DNA from: Candidatus Dorea gallistercoris
GTDB taxonomy: Bacteria; Bacillota; Clostridia; Lachnospirales; Lachnospiraceae
Direction: 5' to 3'
Length of the DNA stretch: 52,089 bases
Assembly (NCBI GenBank): GCA_019114065.1
Contig: DXGF01000138.1
Location: 1 to 52,089 of the forward strand
Within the stretch, counting starts at the first letter, position 1, and every line of letters starts with the position of its first letter. The position numbers were made by a program, and so were the translations under genes. A model generated the notes under the pieces. The model was not told the origin of the DNA, did no database searches, and saw only the letters and a program-made list of their open reading frames with translations. Positions 39,017 to 47,418 of this stretch are shown here, in pieces.

Positions 39017-41948
39017 CTTATGGGAACGGATCAAATCCGGCATCTATGAAATCGTAAAATCAAGAAGTTTTGTGGTCATCATTCTCTTCTGTGTGACTTC
39101 CGCCATTCTGGTGCAGCGGGTGTTCTATCTGCAGATCGTCAGAGGAGAGGAGTACGCGGACAACTATGAGCTGCAGATCCAGAAGACAAGGGAAGTAGAA
39201 GGGACCAGAGGCAATATCTATGACCGCAACGGCAACCTTCTGGCCTACAATGAACTGGCCTACTCGGTGACGATCGAGGATAACGGGGATTATGATTCCC
39301 AGAAAGAAAAGAATCAGGAATTAAACCAGGTGATCTCCACGGTCATTGACATGGTAGAATCCAACGGGGACTCTATCATCAATGATTTTGGGATCATTTT
39401 AGACCAGAACGGCAATTATATGTTTGTGGCGGAGTCTGACACACAGAGGTTGCGGTTTATCGCCGATGTGTATGGGCAGGCGACCATTGACAAGCTGACG
39501 GACGAGCAGAAGGCCCAGACAGCGGAGGAGATCATCAACTACCTGTGTACCGATGAGACCTATGGGTATGGGATCGACCAGGAAGCGCTGGACCGTTCTC
39601 AGGTCTTAAAACTGGTCAATGTCCGTTACGCCATCTCTCTGAACAGCTACCAGAAATATATCCCCACCACCATCGCGGAAGATGTCAGCGAGGAGACCAT
39701 GGCCGCTGTGTCAGAGAATCTGGATACCCTGCAGGGGGTCAGCGTGGAAGAGGAATCTCTGCGCCGCTATGCAGACAGCAAATATTTCGCCAATATCATC
39801 GGATATACGGGACAGATTTCTACGGAAGAGTATAATTCTCTCAGCGACGAGGAACAGGAGGAATATGACCAGACGGATACCATCGGAAAAGCCGGCCTGG
39901 AACAGACCCTGGATTCTACGCTGAAGGGGAAAAAGGGAGAAGTCAAGCTGTATGTCAACAACGTGGGGAAGGTGATCGAAACCGTCCAGGAGACGGAACC
40001 TGAGGCTGGGAATGATGTATATCTGACCATTGACGCGAATATCCAGAAGGCGGCATATGATATCCTAGAGCAGGAATTGGCCGGGATCCTTCTGGCAAAA
40101 CTGACCAATCAGCTGGATTTTGACCGTACCAGGGTGGAAGACGCCAGTGATATCCTGATCCCTATCGGTGATGTGTACAATGCGTTTATCTCCAATGAGA
40201 TTCTGGATATGGAGCATTTCTCCCAGGAGGACGCCGGGAATACGGAGAAAGAGGTATACGCCGCCTTTACCGCGCGGAAGGAAGCGGTCCTGCAGGATAT
40301 CGCGGCCATCCTGGATGACCCGGATGCCGCTGCATATCAGGATATGTCCAGAGAAACCCAGGCCTATCTGTCCTACATCGTCAACGATCTTCTGATGAGT
40401 CAAAGCGGTGTTCTGATGTCGGACGCCATCGATACAGACGATGACACTTACCAGGCATGGAGGACAGAAGAATCCATCAATATCCATACATTTTTGAACT
40501 ACACCATTTCCAAGAACTGGATCGATACATCCGCCCTGACAGACTATCTGGAGGGCTCCGTGGAATATTCAGACTCGGCGGAGACATATGTCGCCTTAAG
40601 GACCTATATCCTGGAGGCGCTAAAGGAGAACAACAGCTTCGATAAGCTGATCTATCAGTATATGATCAAGGCCGGGTCGATCACGGGAAGACAGATCTGT
40701 ATGATGATCTATGAGCAGGGCGTGCTGGAATATGACGAGGATCAGTACAACCGACTGGCTTCCGGAAGCATGGGAGCTTATGATTTTCTCCGGAGTAAGA
40801 TCCAGACCCTGGAGATCACGCCGGGACAGCTTGGCCTGGAACCCTGTACCGGCTCCCTGGTCATGACCGATCCCAGCAGCGGTGACGTTCTTGCCTGTGT
40901 ATCCTATCCAGGCTATGACAACAACCGGCTGGCCAACACCATGGACTCTGAGTATTATAACAAACTGGTCACCGACCAGTCCCGGCCATTTTACAATAAC
41001 GCCACACAGGAAAAGACAGCGCCCGGATCCACCTACAAACCATTGGTGGCTGTGGCGGGTCTGTCTGAGGGTGTGATCGACTTAAGTTCTCAGATCACCT
41101 GCCGGGGGATCTTCGAGAAAGTAGAACCGAATCCCAGATGCTGGATCTATCCACAGGCCCACGGTACTCTGGACGTAGAGGGCGGGATCCAGAATTCCTG
41201 CAACTGCTTCTTCTATGAGGTGGGTTATCGGATGAGTCTGAAAGACAGTGGGCTGGACCAGGTTGAATCCGGTGATCTGAAGGGAGAAGCTACATCCAGC
41301 TATTATTCCAGTGACCTGGGAACCGATACGCTGGGGAAATACGCCGCTTTGTTTGGTCTGAACACCACTTCCGGAGTGGAGATCCCGGAGGCGGATCCTC
41401 AGATTTCTGACGAAGCCTCAGTGCCTTCCGCAATCGGACAGGGCACCAACAACTATACGACCACTCAGCTGGCCCGGTATATTACGGCCATTGCAAATAA
41501 AGGAACCGTGTATGATCTGACGCTTCTGGACAAGGTGACTTCCGTAGATGGGGAGATCCTCGAAGAATATGAGCCGGAAGTGACCAACACGCTGTCAGAT
41601 GTACCGTCTTCCACCTGGAACGCGGTACATAACGGTATGCGCAATGTTGTCCTGGTCGCTCAGAGCAGAATCTTCACGGAGCTGAACCGGGGCGGAGTGG
41701 AGATATCCGGAAAGACCGGTACCGCACAGCAGAGTAAGACCCATCCTGACCACGGGCTTTTCGTGGGATTTGCTCAGAGCAGCAACCCGGAAGTCGCTTT
41801 CGCGATCCGGATCGCCAACGGGTATAGTTCTACTTATGCCGCTGAAGTGGGGAGGGATATCATGAAATACTACTTCCAGACAAATCCAGTGGAGGAGATC
41901 ATCACTGGAGAAGCAGCCGAGATCAGCACTTCAACCAGCGGAGACTAG
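39009..41948 (+). CDS. Penicillin-binding protein 2 (class B transpeptidase), with large insertion
   Basis: This ~979-aa elongasome transpeptidase has an N-terminal membrane helix (SFVVIILFCVTSAILVQRVF), the dimerisation-domain motif VEGTRGNIYDRNGNLLAYNE, and a transpeptidase domain with SxxK STYK (near 41029), SxN SCN (near 41197) and SGKTGTAQQ (near 41707). Between LTIDANIQKAAYDILEQELAG and GSLVMTDPSSGDVLACVSYP lies about 250 extra residues, acidic and helical, absent from classical PBP2. Start choice: TTG 39009, 11 bases after AAGGAG; GTG 38997 is an alternative. Co-transcribed with mreBCD and rodA, its glycosyltransferase partner. Confidence 0.94.
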   Translation: MYNLWERIKSGIYEIVKSRSFVVIILFCVTSAILVQRVFYLQIVRGEEYADNYELQIQKTREVEGTRGNIYDRNGNLLAYNELAYSVTIEDNGDYDSQKEKNQELNQVISTVIDMVESNGDSIINDFGIILDQNGNYMFVAESDTQRLRFIADVYGQATIDKLTDEQKAQTAEEIINYLCTDETYGYGIDQEALDRSQVLKLVNVRYAISLNSYQKYIPTTIAEDVSEETMAAVSENLDTLQGVSVEEESLRRYADSKYFANIIGYTGQISTEEYNSLSDEEQEEYDQTDTIGKAGLEQTLDSTLKGKKGEVKLYVNNVGKVIETVQETEPEAGNDVYLTIDANIQKAAYDILEQELAGILLAKLTNQLDFDRTRVEDASDILIPIGDVYNAFISNEILDMEHFSQEDAGNTEKEVYAAFTARKEAVLQDIAAILDDPDAAAYQDMSRETQAYLSYIVNDLLMSQSGVLMSDAIDTDDDTYQAWRTEESINIHTFLNYTISKNWIDTSALTDYLEGSVEYSDSAETYVALRTYILEALKENNSFDKLIYQYMIKAGSITGRQICMMIYEQGVLEYDEDQYNRLASGSMGAYDFLRSKIQTLEITPGQLGLEPCTGSLVMTDPSSGDVLACVSYPGYDNNRLANTMDSEYYNKLVTDQSRPFYNNATQEKTAPGSTYKPLVAVAGLSEGVIDLSSQITCRGIFEKVEPNPRCWIYPQAHGTLDVEGGIQNSCNCFFYEVGYRMSLKDSGLDQVESGDLKGEATSSYYSSDLGTDTLGKYAALFGLNTTSGVEIPEADPQISDEASVPSAIGQGTNNYTTTQLARYITAIANKGTVYDLTLLDKVTSVDGEILEEYEPEVTNTLSDVPSSTWNAVHNGMRNVVLVAQSRIFTELNRGGVEISGKTGTAQQSKTHPDHGLFVGFAQSSNPEVAFAIRIANGYSSTYAAEVGRDIMKYYFQTNPVEEIITGEAAEISTSTSGD

Positions 41949-41963
41949 GGGGGATGACAGTTT

Positions 41964-42554
41964 GTGAAGGACCCTGTTCTGATCAAAAGTAACCGTTACG
42001 GCATCTGCATTTATTTTGACCCGGACCTGCCGTTCCAGGACCTGCTTCTGGCAGCTGTGGACAAATTCAGCGCTTCTGCCGCGTTTTTCGACCATGCCCG
42101 GATGGCAGTCCAGTTTGAAGGCCGTACATTTACCAAAGAAGAACAGCAAAGGATGACAAGCGCCATCGAGGAAGCCGCAAAGATAGCGATTCTATGCCTT
42201 GTGGAAGAGAACACTCCCACGGAAAGGTTTCACAGAAGAATCCTGGAGGAAAGCCTGGACCGGCTCTGGGACAGAGACGGCCTGTTCTATCGAGGTACTC
42301 TGAGAAGAAAGCAGATCCTTGAATCTGAGAAAAGCATCGTGATCATCGGTGATGTGGAAGCGGGCGCTGCCGTTGTCTCCAAAGGCAGCGTGGTAGTGAC
42401 AGGGACCGTGTACGGCTCTGTTACGGCAGGCGCCTCCGGTGATCGCGGCGCCGTGATCGCGGCGCGCTCTATGAGGCCGCAGCGCCTTCGTATCGGAGAC
42501 AGGGAAGTAAAACCAGTGATAGGAGGAAGTTATTCATGGGCGAAGTTATTGTGA
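41964..42554 (+). CDS. minC: Septum site-determining protein MinC
   Basis: This 196-aa protein has a MinC N-terminal domain (about 1-80, VLIKSNRYGICIYFDPDLPFQDLL) and the C-terminal beta-helix (about 105-185): RGTLRRKQILESEKSIVIIGDVEAGAAVVSKGSVVVTGTVYGSVTAG. It inhibits FtsZ at the poles. Somewhat shorter than typical MinC (about 220-230). The GTG start at 41964 follows GGGGGGATG; the 3' end overlaps minD by 19 bases. Confidence 0.94.
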   Translation: MKDPVLIKSNRYGICIYFDPDLPFQDLLLAAVDKFSASAAFFDHARMAVQFEGRTFTKEEQQRMTSAIEEAAKIAILCLVEENTPTERFHRRILEESLDRLWDRDGLFYRGTLRRKQILESEKSIVIIGDVEAGAAVVSKGSVVVTGTVYGSVTAGASGDRGAVIAARSMRPQRLRIGDREVKPVIGGSYSWAKLL

Positions 42555-43327
42555 TTACATCGGGGAAAGGCGGTGTGGGCAAGACTACTACCACCGCGAA
42601 TCTGGGAGCCGGACTATCCGGCTTTGATAAAAAAGTAGTGGTCGTGGATACCGATCTGGGCCTTCGGAATCTGGATGTGGTAATGGGGCTTGAAAATCTG
42701 ATCGTCTACAATCTGGTGGACGTGATAGAAGGGACCTGCCGCTTAAAACAGGCCTTGATCCGAGACAAGCGGTATGAGAATCTCTATCTGCTGCCCTCAG
42801 CCCAGACCAAAGATAAATCAGCTATCTCTCCCGGACAGATGAAGAAGCTGACATCTCAGCTGAAGGAGGAGTTTGACTATGTGCTGCTGGACTGTCCTGC
42901 CGGCATCGAACAGGGATTCCAGAACGCCATCGCAGGCGCGGACCGGGCGATCGTCGTCACCACACCTGAAGTCTCGGCGATCCGAGATGCGGACCGCATC
43001 ATCGGCCTTCTGGAGAAACAACAGTTAAAGAAAATGTCGCTGATCATCAACCGGATCCGGATGGATATGGTGAGAAAAGGAGATATGATGTCTGTGGATG
43101 ACGTGACAGAGATCCTGTCCATTCCTCTGATCGGAGCGATCCCTGACGACGAGCGGGTAGTCATCGGCACCAATCAGGGAGAACCCGTGGTGGGAAGCGA
43201 TTCCAAAGCGGGACAGGCCTACCAGAATATCTGCAAACGGATCATGGGCGTTGAAGTGCCGTTCCTGGATATGAACCGGGACGGCGGGCTGTTATTCAAG
43301 CTGTCCCATCTTTTCAAGAAAGATTAA
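42536..43327 (+). CDS. minD: Septum site-determining ATPase MinD
   Basis: This 263-aa deviant Walker ATPase has GKGGVGKTTTTANLGAGL at the N-terminus, VVDTDLGLRNLDVVMGLEN, DCPAGIEQGFQNAIAGADRAIVVTTPE and a C-terminal amphipathic membrane-targeting helix (GGLLFKLSHLFKKD). It recruits MinC to the membrane. AGGAGG precedes the ATG. Confidence 0.98.
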   Translation: MGEVIVITSGKGGVGKTTTTANLGAGLSGFDKKVVVVDTDLGLRNLDVVMGLENLIVYNLVDVIEGTCRLKQALIRDKRYENLYLLPSAQTKDKSAISPGQMKKLTSQLKEEFDYVLLDCPAGIEQGFQNAIAGADRAIVVTTPEVSAIRDADRIIGLLEKQQLKKMSLIINRIRMDMVRKGDMMSVDDVTEILSIPLIGAIPDDERVVIGTNQGEPVVGSDSKAGQAYQNICKRIMGVEVPFLDMNRDGGLLFKLSHLFKKD

Positions 43328-43339
43328 GGAGGCGCGGAT

Positions 43340-43552
43340 ATGCTCAGGAAGTCTTCTGTTTCTATCGCCAGGGACCGGCTGCGCACACTGGTCATCTCCG
43401 ACCGGGTCCAGTGCTCTCCGGACGCGGGCGCACAGCTTTGCCGGGAGCTTTATGAGACGCTCTCCAAATATATCGAACTTACAGAAGATGACTTTCATGT
43501 GGAGATTACACGTACCTACATAAAAATAGACTTTTCAGGAGAAAAAACGTGA
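43340..43552 (+). CDS. minE: Cell division topological specificity factor MinE
   Basis: This 70-aa protein has the MinE pattern ARDRLRTLVISDRVQCSPD followed by LCRELYETLSKYIELTEDDFHVEIT. It is slightly shorter than enterobacterial MinE (88 aa). It activates MinD and sets the oscillation, so this organism uses the MinCDE rather than the DivIVA/MinJ type alone. Its TGA overlaps the rodA GTG start (GTGA). Confidence 0.9.
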   Translation: MLRKSSVSIARDRLRTLVISDRVQCSPDAGAQLCRELYETLSKYIELTEDDFHVEITRTYIKIDFSGEKT

Positions 43553-44673
43553 GATTATCTAGATTTACAAAACCTTACCGATTAAAAGACTATAAATTCA
43601 TTCTGGTCTTCCTGGTCCTTGCCTTGTCTGTCCTTGGTGTCTTTGTGGTTGGCAGCGCCAGGGAGGTCTACCAGGGCCGGCAGATCGTTGGCGTGATCTT
43701 CGGACTTACGGCGATGACGGTGGTATCATTGATGGACTACGAATGGGTCTTAAATTTCTACTGGCTCCTCTATGCCATAGCCGTCGTGTCCCTGGGGCTT
43801 GTGCTGGTCATCGGCCAGGAGGTCAACGGCGCGACCCGGTGGATCGATCTGGGATTTACAACCTTTCAGCCCTCGGAACTTGCCAAGATCCTGCTGATCC
43901 TTTTCTTCGCCAGATTCATCATGCGCCACGAGGAGGACATCAGCGACAAATGGACGATCCTGAAGTACGCGGGGCTCTGCGGTGTCCCGCTGGCTCTGAT
44001 CATCGTGGAACCTAATCTTTCCACCACCATCTGCACCGCGCTGATGCTCTGCCTGATGATCTATGTGGGAGGGTTGAGTTATAAGTTTATCCTCCGGGTA
44101 TTCCTCGTGCTGATCCCGGTGGCGGTGATCTTCCTCTCCATCGTGGTGCAGCCTGATCAGCCATTTCTGAAAGAGTATCAGCAGAACCGGATCTTAGCCT
44201 TTCTGGAGCCGGAGAAATACGCCAGCGATGAGGCCTATCAGCAGAACAACTCTGTCATGGCCATCGGCTCCGGTCAGCTGACTGGAAAAGGCCTCAACAA
44301 CAATACCACCACTTCCGTGAAAAACGGAAACTTTATCTCAGAACCACAGACTGATTTTATCTTTGCCATCGTGGGAGAAGAATTAGGATTTGTGGGAAGC
44401 TGTCTGGTTATTGCCTTATTGCTCCTGATTGTGATACAATGTATACTGATAGGGGTACGAGCTCAGAATCTGGCGGGGAGGATCATCTGCTGCGGGGTAG
44501 GCGGCCTGATCGGCATACAGAGTTTCATTAATATCGCGGTGGCCACAAAGCTGATCCCGAATACAGGTGTTCCCCTTCCGTTCGTAAGCTATGGCCTGAC
44601 CTCGATGGTCAGTCTGTACATTGGTATCGGATTTGTCTTAAATGTTGGACTGCAGCCCAAAAAATATCAATAA
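43549..44673 (+). CDS. rodA: RodA, SEDS peptidoglycan glycosyltransferase
   Basis: This 374-aa SEDS protein has about 10 membrane helices, the motifs NGATRWIDLGFTTFQPSELAKI (about 90-111) and EPNLSTTICTAL, and GLTSMVSLYIGIGFVLNV near the end. With PBP2 it polymerises lateral-wall glycan. GTG start at 43549, AGGAG 7 bases upstream. Placement directly after minE, rather than beside PBP2, is common in Lachnospiraceae. Confidence 0.95.
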   Translation: MRLSRFTKPYRLKDYKFILVFLVLALSVLGVFVVGSAREVYQGRQIVGVIFGLTAMTVVSLMDYEWVLNFYWLLYAIAVVSLGLVLVIGQEVNGATRWIDLGFTTFQPSELAKILLILFFARFIMRHEEDISDKWTILKYAGLCGVPLALIIVEPNLSTTICTALMLCLMIYVGGLSYKFILRVFLVLIPVAVIFLSIVVQPDQPFLKEYQQNRILAFLEPEKYASDEAYQQNNSVMAIGSGQLTGKGLNNNTTTSVKNGNFISEPQTDFIFAIVGEELGFVGSCLVIALLLLIVIQCILIGVRAQNLAGRIICCGVGGLIGIQSFINIAVATKLIPNTGVPLPFVSYGLTSMVSLYIGIGFVLNVGLQPKKYQ

Positions 44674-44685
44674 GGAGAGAAACCC

Positions 44686-45081
44686 ATGAATATAGGTTTG
44701 ATCGCGCACGACTCAAAGAAAGCGCTGATGCAGAATTTCTGCATCGCTTACCGTGGGATCTTGAGCAAGCATCAGCTTTACGCGACAGGAACCACAGGAC
44801 GTCTGATCGAAGAGGTGACGAATTTAAATATCCACAAATACTTGGCCGGCCCTCTTGGCGGAAGCCAGCAGCTTGGAGCGCAGATCGCCCAGAATGATAT
44901 TGACGCTCTGATCTTTCTGAGGGATCCTACCGCTCCCAAGCCCAATGAGCCGGATCTGAACGATGTCATCCGGCTGTGTGACACCTACAATATTCCCATG
45001 GCCACCAATCTGGCCACTGCGGAACTGATCGTTCTAGCAATCGACAGAGGAGATCTTGACTGGCGTGAAATGTACCGATAA
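44686..45081 (+). CDS. mgsA: Methylglyoxal synthase
   Basis: This 131-aa enzyme turns dihydroxyacetone phosphate into methylglyoxal and phosphate, a bypass of lower glycolysis when phosphate is short. IALIAHDSKK-like IGLIAHDSKKALMQNFC, LYATGTTGRLIEE, GPLGGSQQLGAQIA and FLRDPTAPKPNEPD are the active-site and family motifs. AAGGAGAG lies before the ATG. Its 3' end overlaps the carboxypeptidase gene. Confidence 0.97.
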   Translation: MNIGLIAHDSKKALMQNFCIAYRGILSKHQLYATGTTGRLIEEVTNLNIHKYLAGPLGGSQQLGAQIAQNDIDALIFLRDPTAPKPNEPDLNDVIRLCDTYNIPMATNLATAELIVLAIDRGDLDWREMYR

Positions 45082-46105
45082 ATCCAGTAAAATGAAAAAA
45101 GCCCGCAGGGCGAGACGTCGGCTGATCGCCGGGATGTCCCTGCTGTTTCTGGTTTTGTGCGCGGTCCTTGTGGGGATCCTGATCTTTCAGTATCTTTTCC
45201 GGGAGGAACACCGGGCGGCAGAGTATGAGCTTGAGCATTACAACCAGGCATACGGGACCTTCCCCTTTCTCTCCGCTGACCTGTGTGTCGCCTCAAAGGA
45301 CGTGGAACTGACGGCTCCCCTGGACGAGACAACCTTTGCGGCGGGAGGGCTTTTTGATCTGTCTGACACCGAGACTCTCTATGCCCGCCGTGTGAACGAG
45401 CGGGTATATCCGGCCAGCACGACAAAAGTCATGACAGCCCTGGTCGCTCTCCAGAACGGGAATCTGGAAGACGTGGTCACCGTCAGCGCCAACGCGGCAA
45501 ACCGGGCCGCGGACGAGTCTACCTGCGATCTGAAAGAAGGAGACCAGCTCACCCTGGAAGAACTTCTGATCGGACTTCTGCTCCAGTCCGGCAATGACAA
45601 TGCGGTTGCCATCGCCGAACATGTCGCGGGCAGCGAGGAGGCTTTCGTGGAGATGATGAATGCGGAAGCGGTGCGGCTTTTGGCCACCCATACTCATTTT
45701 GTCAGCCCCCACGGTCTGCAGGATGAGGATCATTATACCACGGCCTACGACCTTTACCTGATCTTCAATGAGGCCATCAAGCTGGAGAAATTCCTGGAGA
45801 TCATCCGGCTGGACTCTTATAATGCTCATATCACTCACGCAGACGGCACAGAAGAGGATGTAACCTGGGAAGCAAGTAATCTTTACGCCCGCGGTGAAGC
45901 GGAACTTCCCACAGCAGCCACTGTGATCGGAGGAAAGACCGGTACCACCCAGAAGGCAGGCAACTGTCTGATCCTTCTGTCGGAGGATGATGCGGGAAAC
46001 CGTTATGTATCCGTCATCATGGGGGCGGAATCAAAGGATCTGTTATATACAGATATGACAGCGCTCATCGATGAAGGGGTTGCCGGCGCTGTCAGTTCAG
46101 AGTAG
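45065..46105 (+). CDS. D-alanyl-D-alanine carboxypeptidase (DacF/PBP5 type)
   Basis: This ~346-aa class C PBP has a cytoplasmic, basic N-terminus, a membrane helix (about 19-41, LIAGMSLLFLVLCAVLVGILIFQ), and the active-site motifs STTK (YPASTTKVMTALVALQNG), SGN (LLQSGNDNAVAIAE) and KTG (GGKTGTTQKAG). It trims pentapeptide stems. The start is uncertain: TTG 45056 (3 bases after AGAGGAG), GTG 45065 (12 bases) and ATG 45092 are in frame; the first two overlap mgsA. There is no obvious C-terminal anchor. Confidence 0.93.
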   Translation: MKCTDKSSKMKKARRARRRLIAGMSLLFLVLCAVLVGILIFQYLFREEHRAAEYELEHYNQAYGTFPFLSADLCVASKDVELTAPLDETTFAAGGLFDLSDTETLYARRVNERVYPASTTKVMTALVALQNGNLEDVVTVSANAANRAADESTCDLKEGDQLTLEELLIGLLLQSGNDNAVAIAEHVAGSEEAFVEMMNAEAVRLLATHTHFVSPHGLQDEDHYTTAYDLYLIFNEAIKLEKFLEIIRLDSYNAHITHADGTEEDVTWEASNLYARGEAELPTAATVIGGKTGTTQKAGNCLILLSEDDAGNRYVSVIMGAESKDLLYTDMTALIDEGVAGAVSSE

Positions 46106-46122
46106 CGCAGAAGGATTAAAAC

Positions 46123-46160
46123 AGAGGGGCAGGCGGGCGGCGAGCCGGCTTACCCCTCTT
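46123..46160. terminator. Bidirectional terminator after the cell-wall operon
   Basis: AGAGGGG (46123-46129) pairs with CCCCTCT (46153-46159) with a further inner CGG/CCG pairing and TTATTT after it. It lies between the convergent carboxypeptidase and DUF378 genes. Confidence 0.75.
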
Positions 46161-46162
46161 AT

Positions 46163-46375
46163 TTATGAACGAGCCTCCGAAGTGTTCCGGATCCGTCCGT
46201 AGAGGCTGATCAGATAAAGTCCGCACAGGCCTACCAGCGCGTATATGATGCGGGACAGCCAGGACAGATTGCCAAACAGGAAGGCAACCAGATCAAAACG
46301 GAAGATCCCGACGAGTAGCCAGTTGATCGCTCCGACGATCACAAGGGTCAGTGCCGTATTGTCAAACCATTTCAT
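46163..46375 (-). CDS. DUF378 small membrane protein
   Basis: This 70-aa protein has two membrane helices, ALTLVIVGAINWLLVGIF (about 7-24) and LSRIIYALVGLCGLYLISL (about 39-57), with GAINWLLVG as the DUF378 signature. ATG 46375 has AGGAGGAAG just upstream; an in-frame ATG at 46399 has none. Function unknown. Confidence 0.9.
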   Translation of the reverse strand: MKWFDNTALTLVIVGAINWLLVGIFRFDLVAFLFGNLSWLSRIIYALVGLCGLYLISLYGRIRNTSEARS

Positions 46376-46456
46376 GAAACTTCCTCCTTTTCCTTTCATG
46401 CTAGTCCTAGTATGTCACAAAGAAAAGGTTTTATACATGAAAGCGAGAAACGATCG

Positions 46457-47404
46457 ATGGATGAAGGGAAAAAGCTTTATTACAGTTATTCGGAATATTT
46501 AAAGAAAAAATACGGCCAAAAGGTCTATAAGCTTCCGGTCAATCTGCCCGTTTCCTGCCCCAACCGGCAGGATGGAAGAGAAGGCTGCGCGTTCTGCGCA
46601 CCCTGCGGCGCCGGATTCGAATCTTTGGAAAGCCAGGTGTCCGTCTCCGGGCAGCTTTCTGAAGATCGCAGCCGAATCGAGAAGAAATATAAGGCCCATA
46701 AGTTTATCGCTTATTTTCAAAATTATACAAACACCTTTCTTCCCCCGGCGCAGTTTGGCTCTTACATGGAAGAGGCGGCGGGAACGCCGGACATCGTAGA
46801 GATCGCGGTGTCCACAAGGCCGGACTGTATATCCAGAGAGTATCTGGACATCCTGGATAGGATCCGCCGGGAAATGGGAGTCCAGATAACCATCGAGCTG
46901 GGGCTCCAGACGGCCAATTATCACACCCTGGAGGCTGTCGGGAGGGGACATACGCTGGCGGAATTCATCGACGGCGCTCTCGCTGTCCGCTCCTATGACT
47001 TCGAACTCTGTGCCCACGTGATCCTGAATCTTCCGCAGGATACGCTTCTGGACGCGGTGGAGAGCGCCAAGATCTTATCGGCTCTGGGAGTCCAGGTAGT
47101 GAAAGCCCATTCTCTTTATATTCCCAGGAACACCCGGTTGTGTGAAGCTTATGAAGATGGTACAATAACAGTATGTTCAAAAGAGGAGTATCTTAGACGG
47201 GTGGCCGCGTTTCTGGAATATCTGGATCCCTCAGTGGCTGTAGAGCGTCTTTTTGCCAGGGCGCCGGAAAGGGAGACGGTATTCTGCAACTGGGGAACAA
47301 GCTGGTGGAAGCTTCGGGAGGAGCTGGAAGAGACCATGCTTGTTGGAGGACAGTTCCAGGGGCGCTGCTTTGATTATCTTGGAGGGGCGGCTTTGAAATT
47401 CTGA
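46457..47404 (+). CDS. TIGR01212 (YtqA/YhcC-like) radical SAM protein
   Basis: This ~315-aa radical SAM protein carries the cluster cysteines in CPNRQDGREGCAFCAPCGAG (about 26-45) and the family segments YFQNYTNTFLPPAQFGSYM, STRPDCISREYLDIL and ELGLQTANYHTLEAVGRGHT. Relatives are unassigned and resemble Elp3-type enzymes. ATG 46457 (MDEGKKLYYSYSEYL) fits homologues; ATG 46412 is in frame but lacks a binding site, as 46457 nearly does. It probably shares a promoter region with the divergent DUF378 gene. Confidence 0.9.
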   Translation: MDEGKKLYYSYSEYLKKKYGQKVYKLPVNLPVSCPNRQDGREGCAFCAPCGAGFESLESQVSVSGQLSEDRSRIEKKYKAHKFIAYFQNYTNTFLPPAQFGSYMEEAAGTPDIVEIAVSTRPDCISREYLDILDRIRREMGVQITIELGLQTANYHTLEAVGRGHTLAEFIDGALAVRSYDFELCAHVILNLPQDTLLDAVESAKILSALGVQVVKAHSLYIPRNTRLCEAYEDGTITVCSKEEYLRRVAAFLEYLDPSVAVERLFARAPERETVFCNWGTSWWKLREELEETMLVGGQFQGRCFDYLGGAALKF

Positions 47405-47418
47405 TAAGGGGAACTTGC

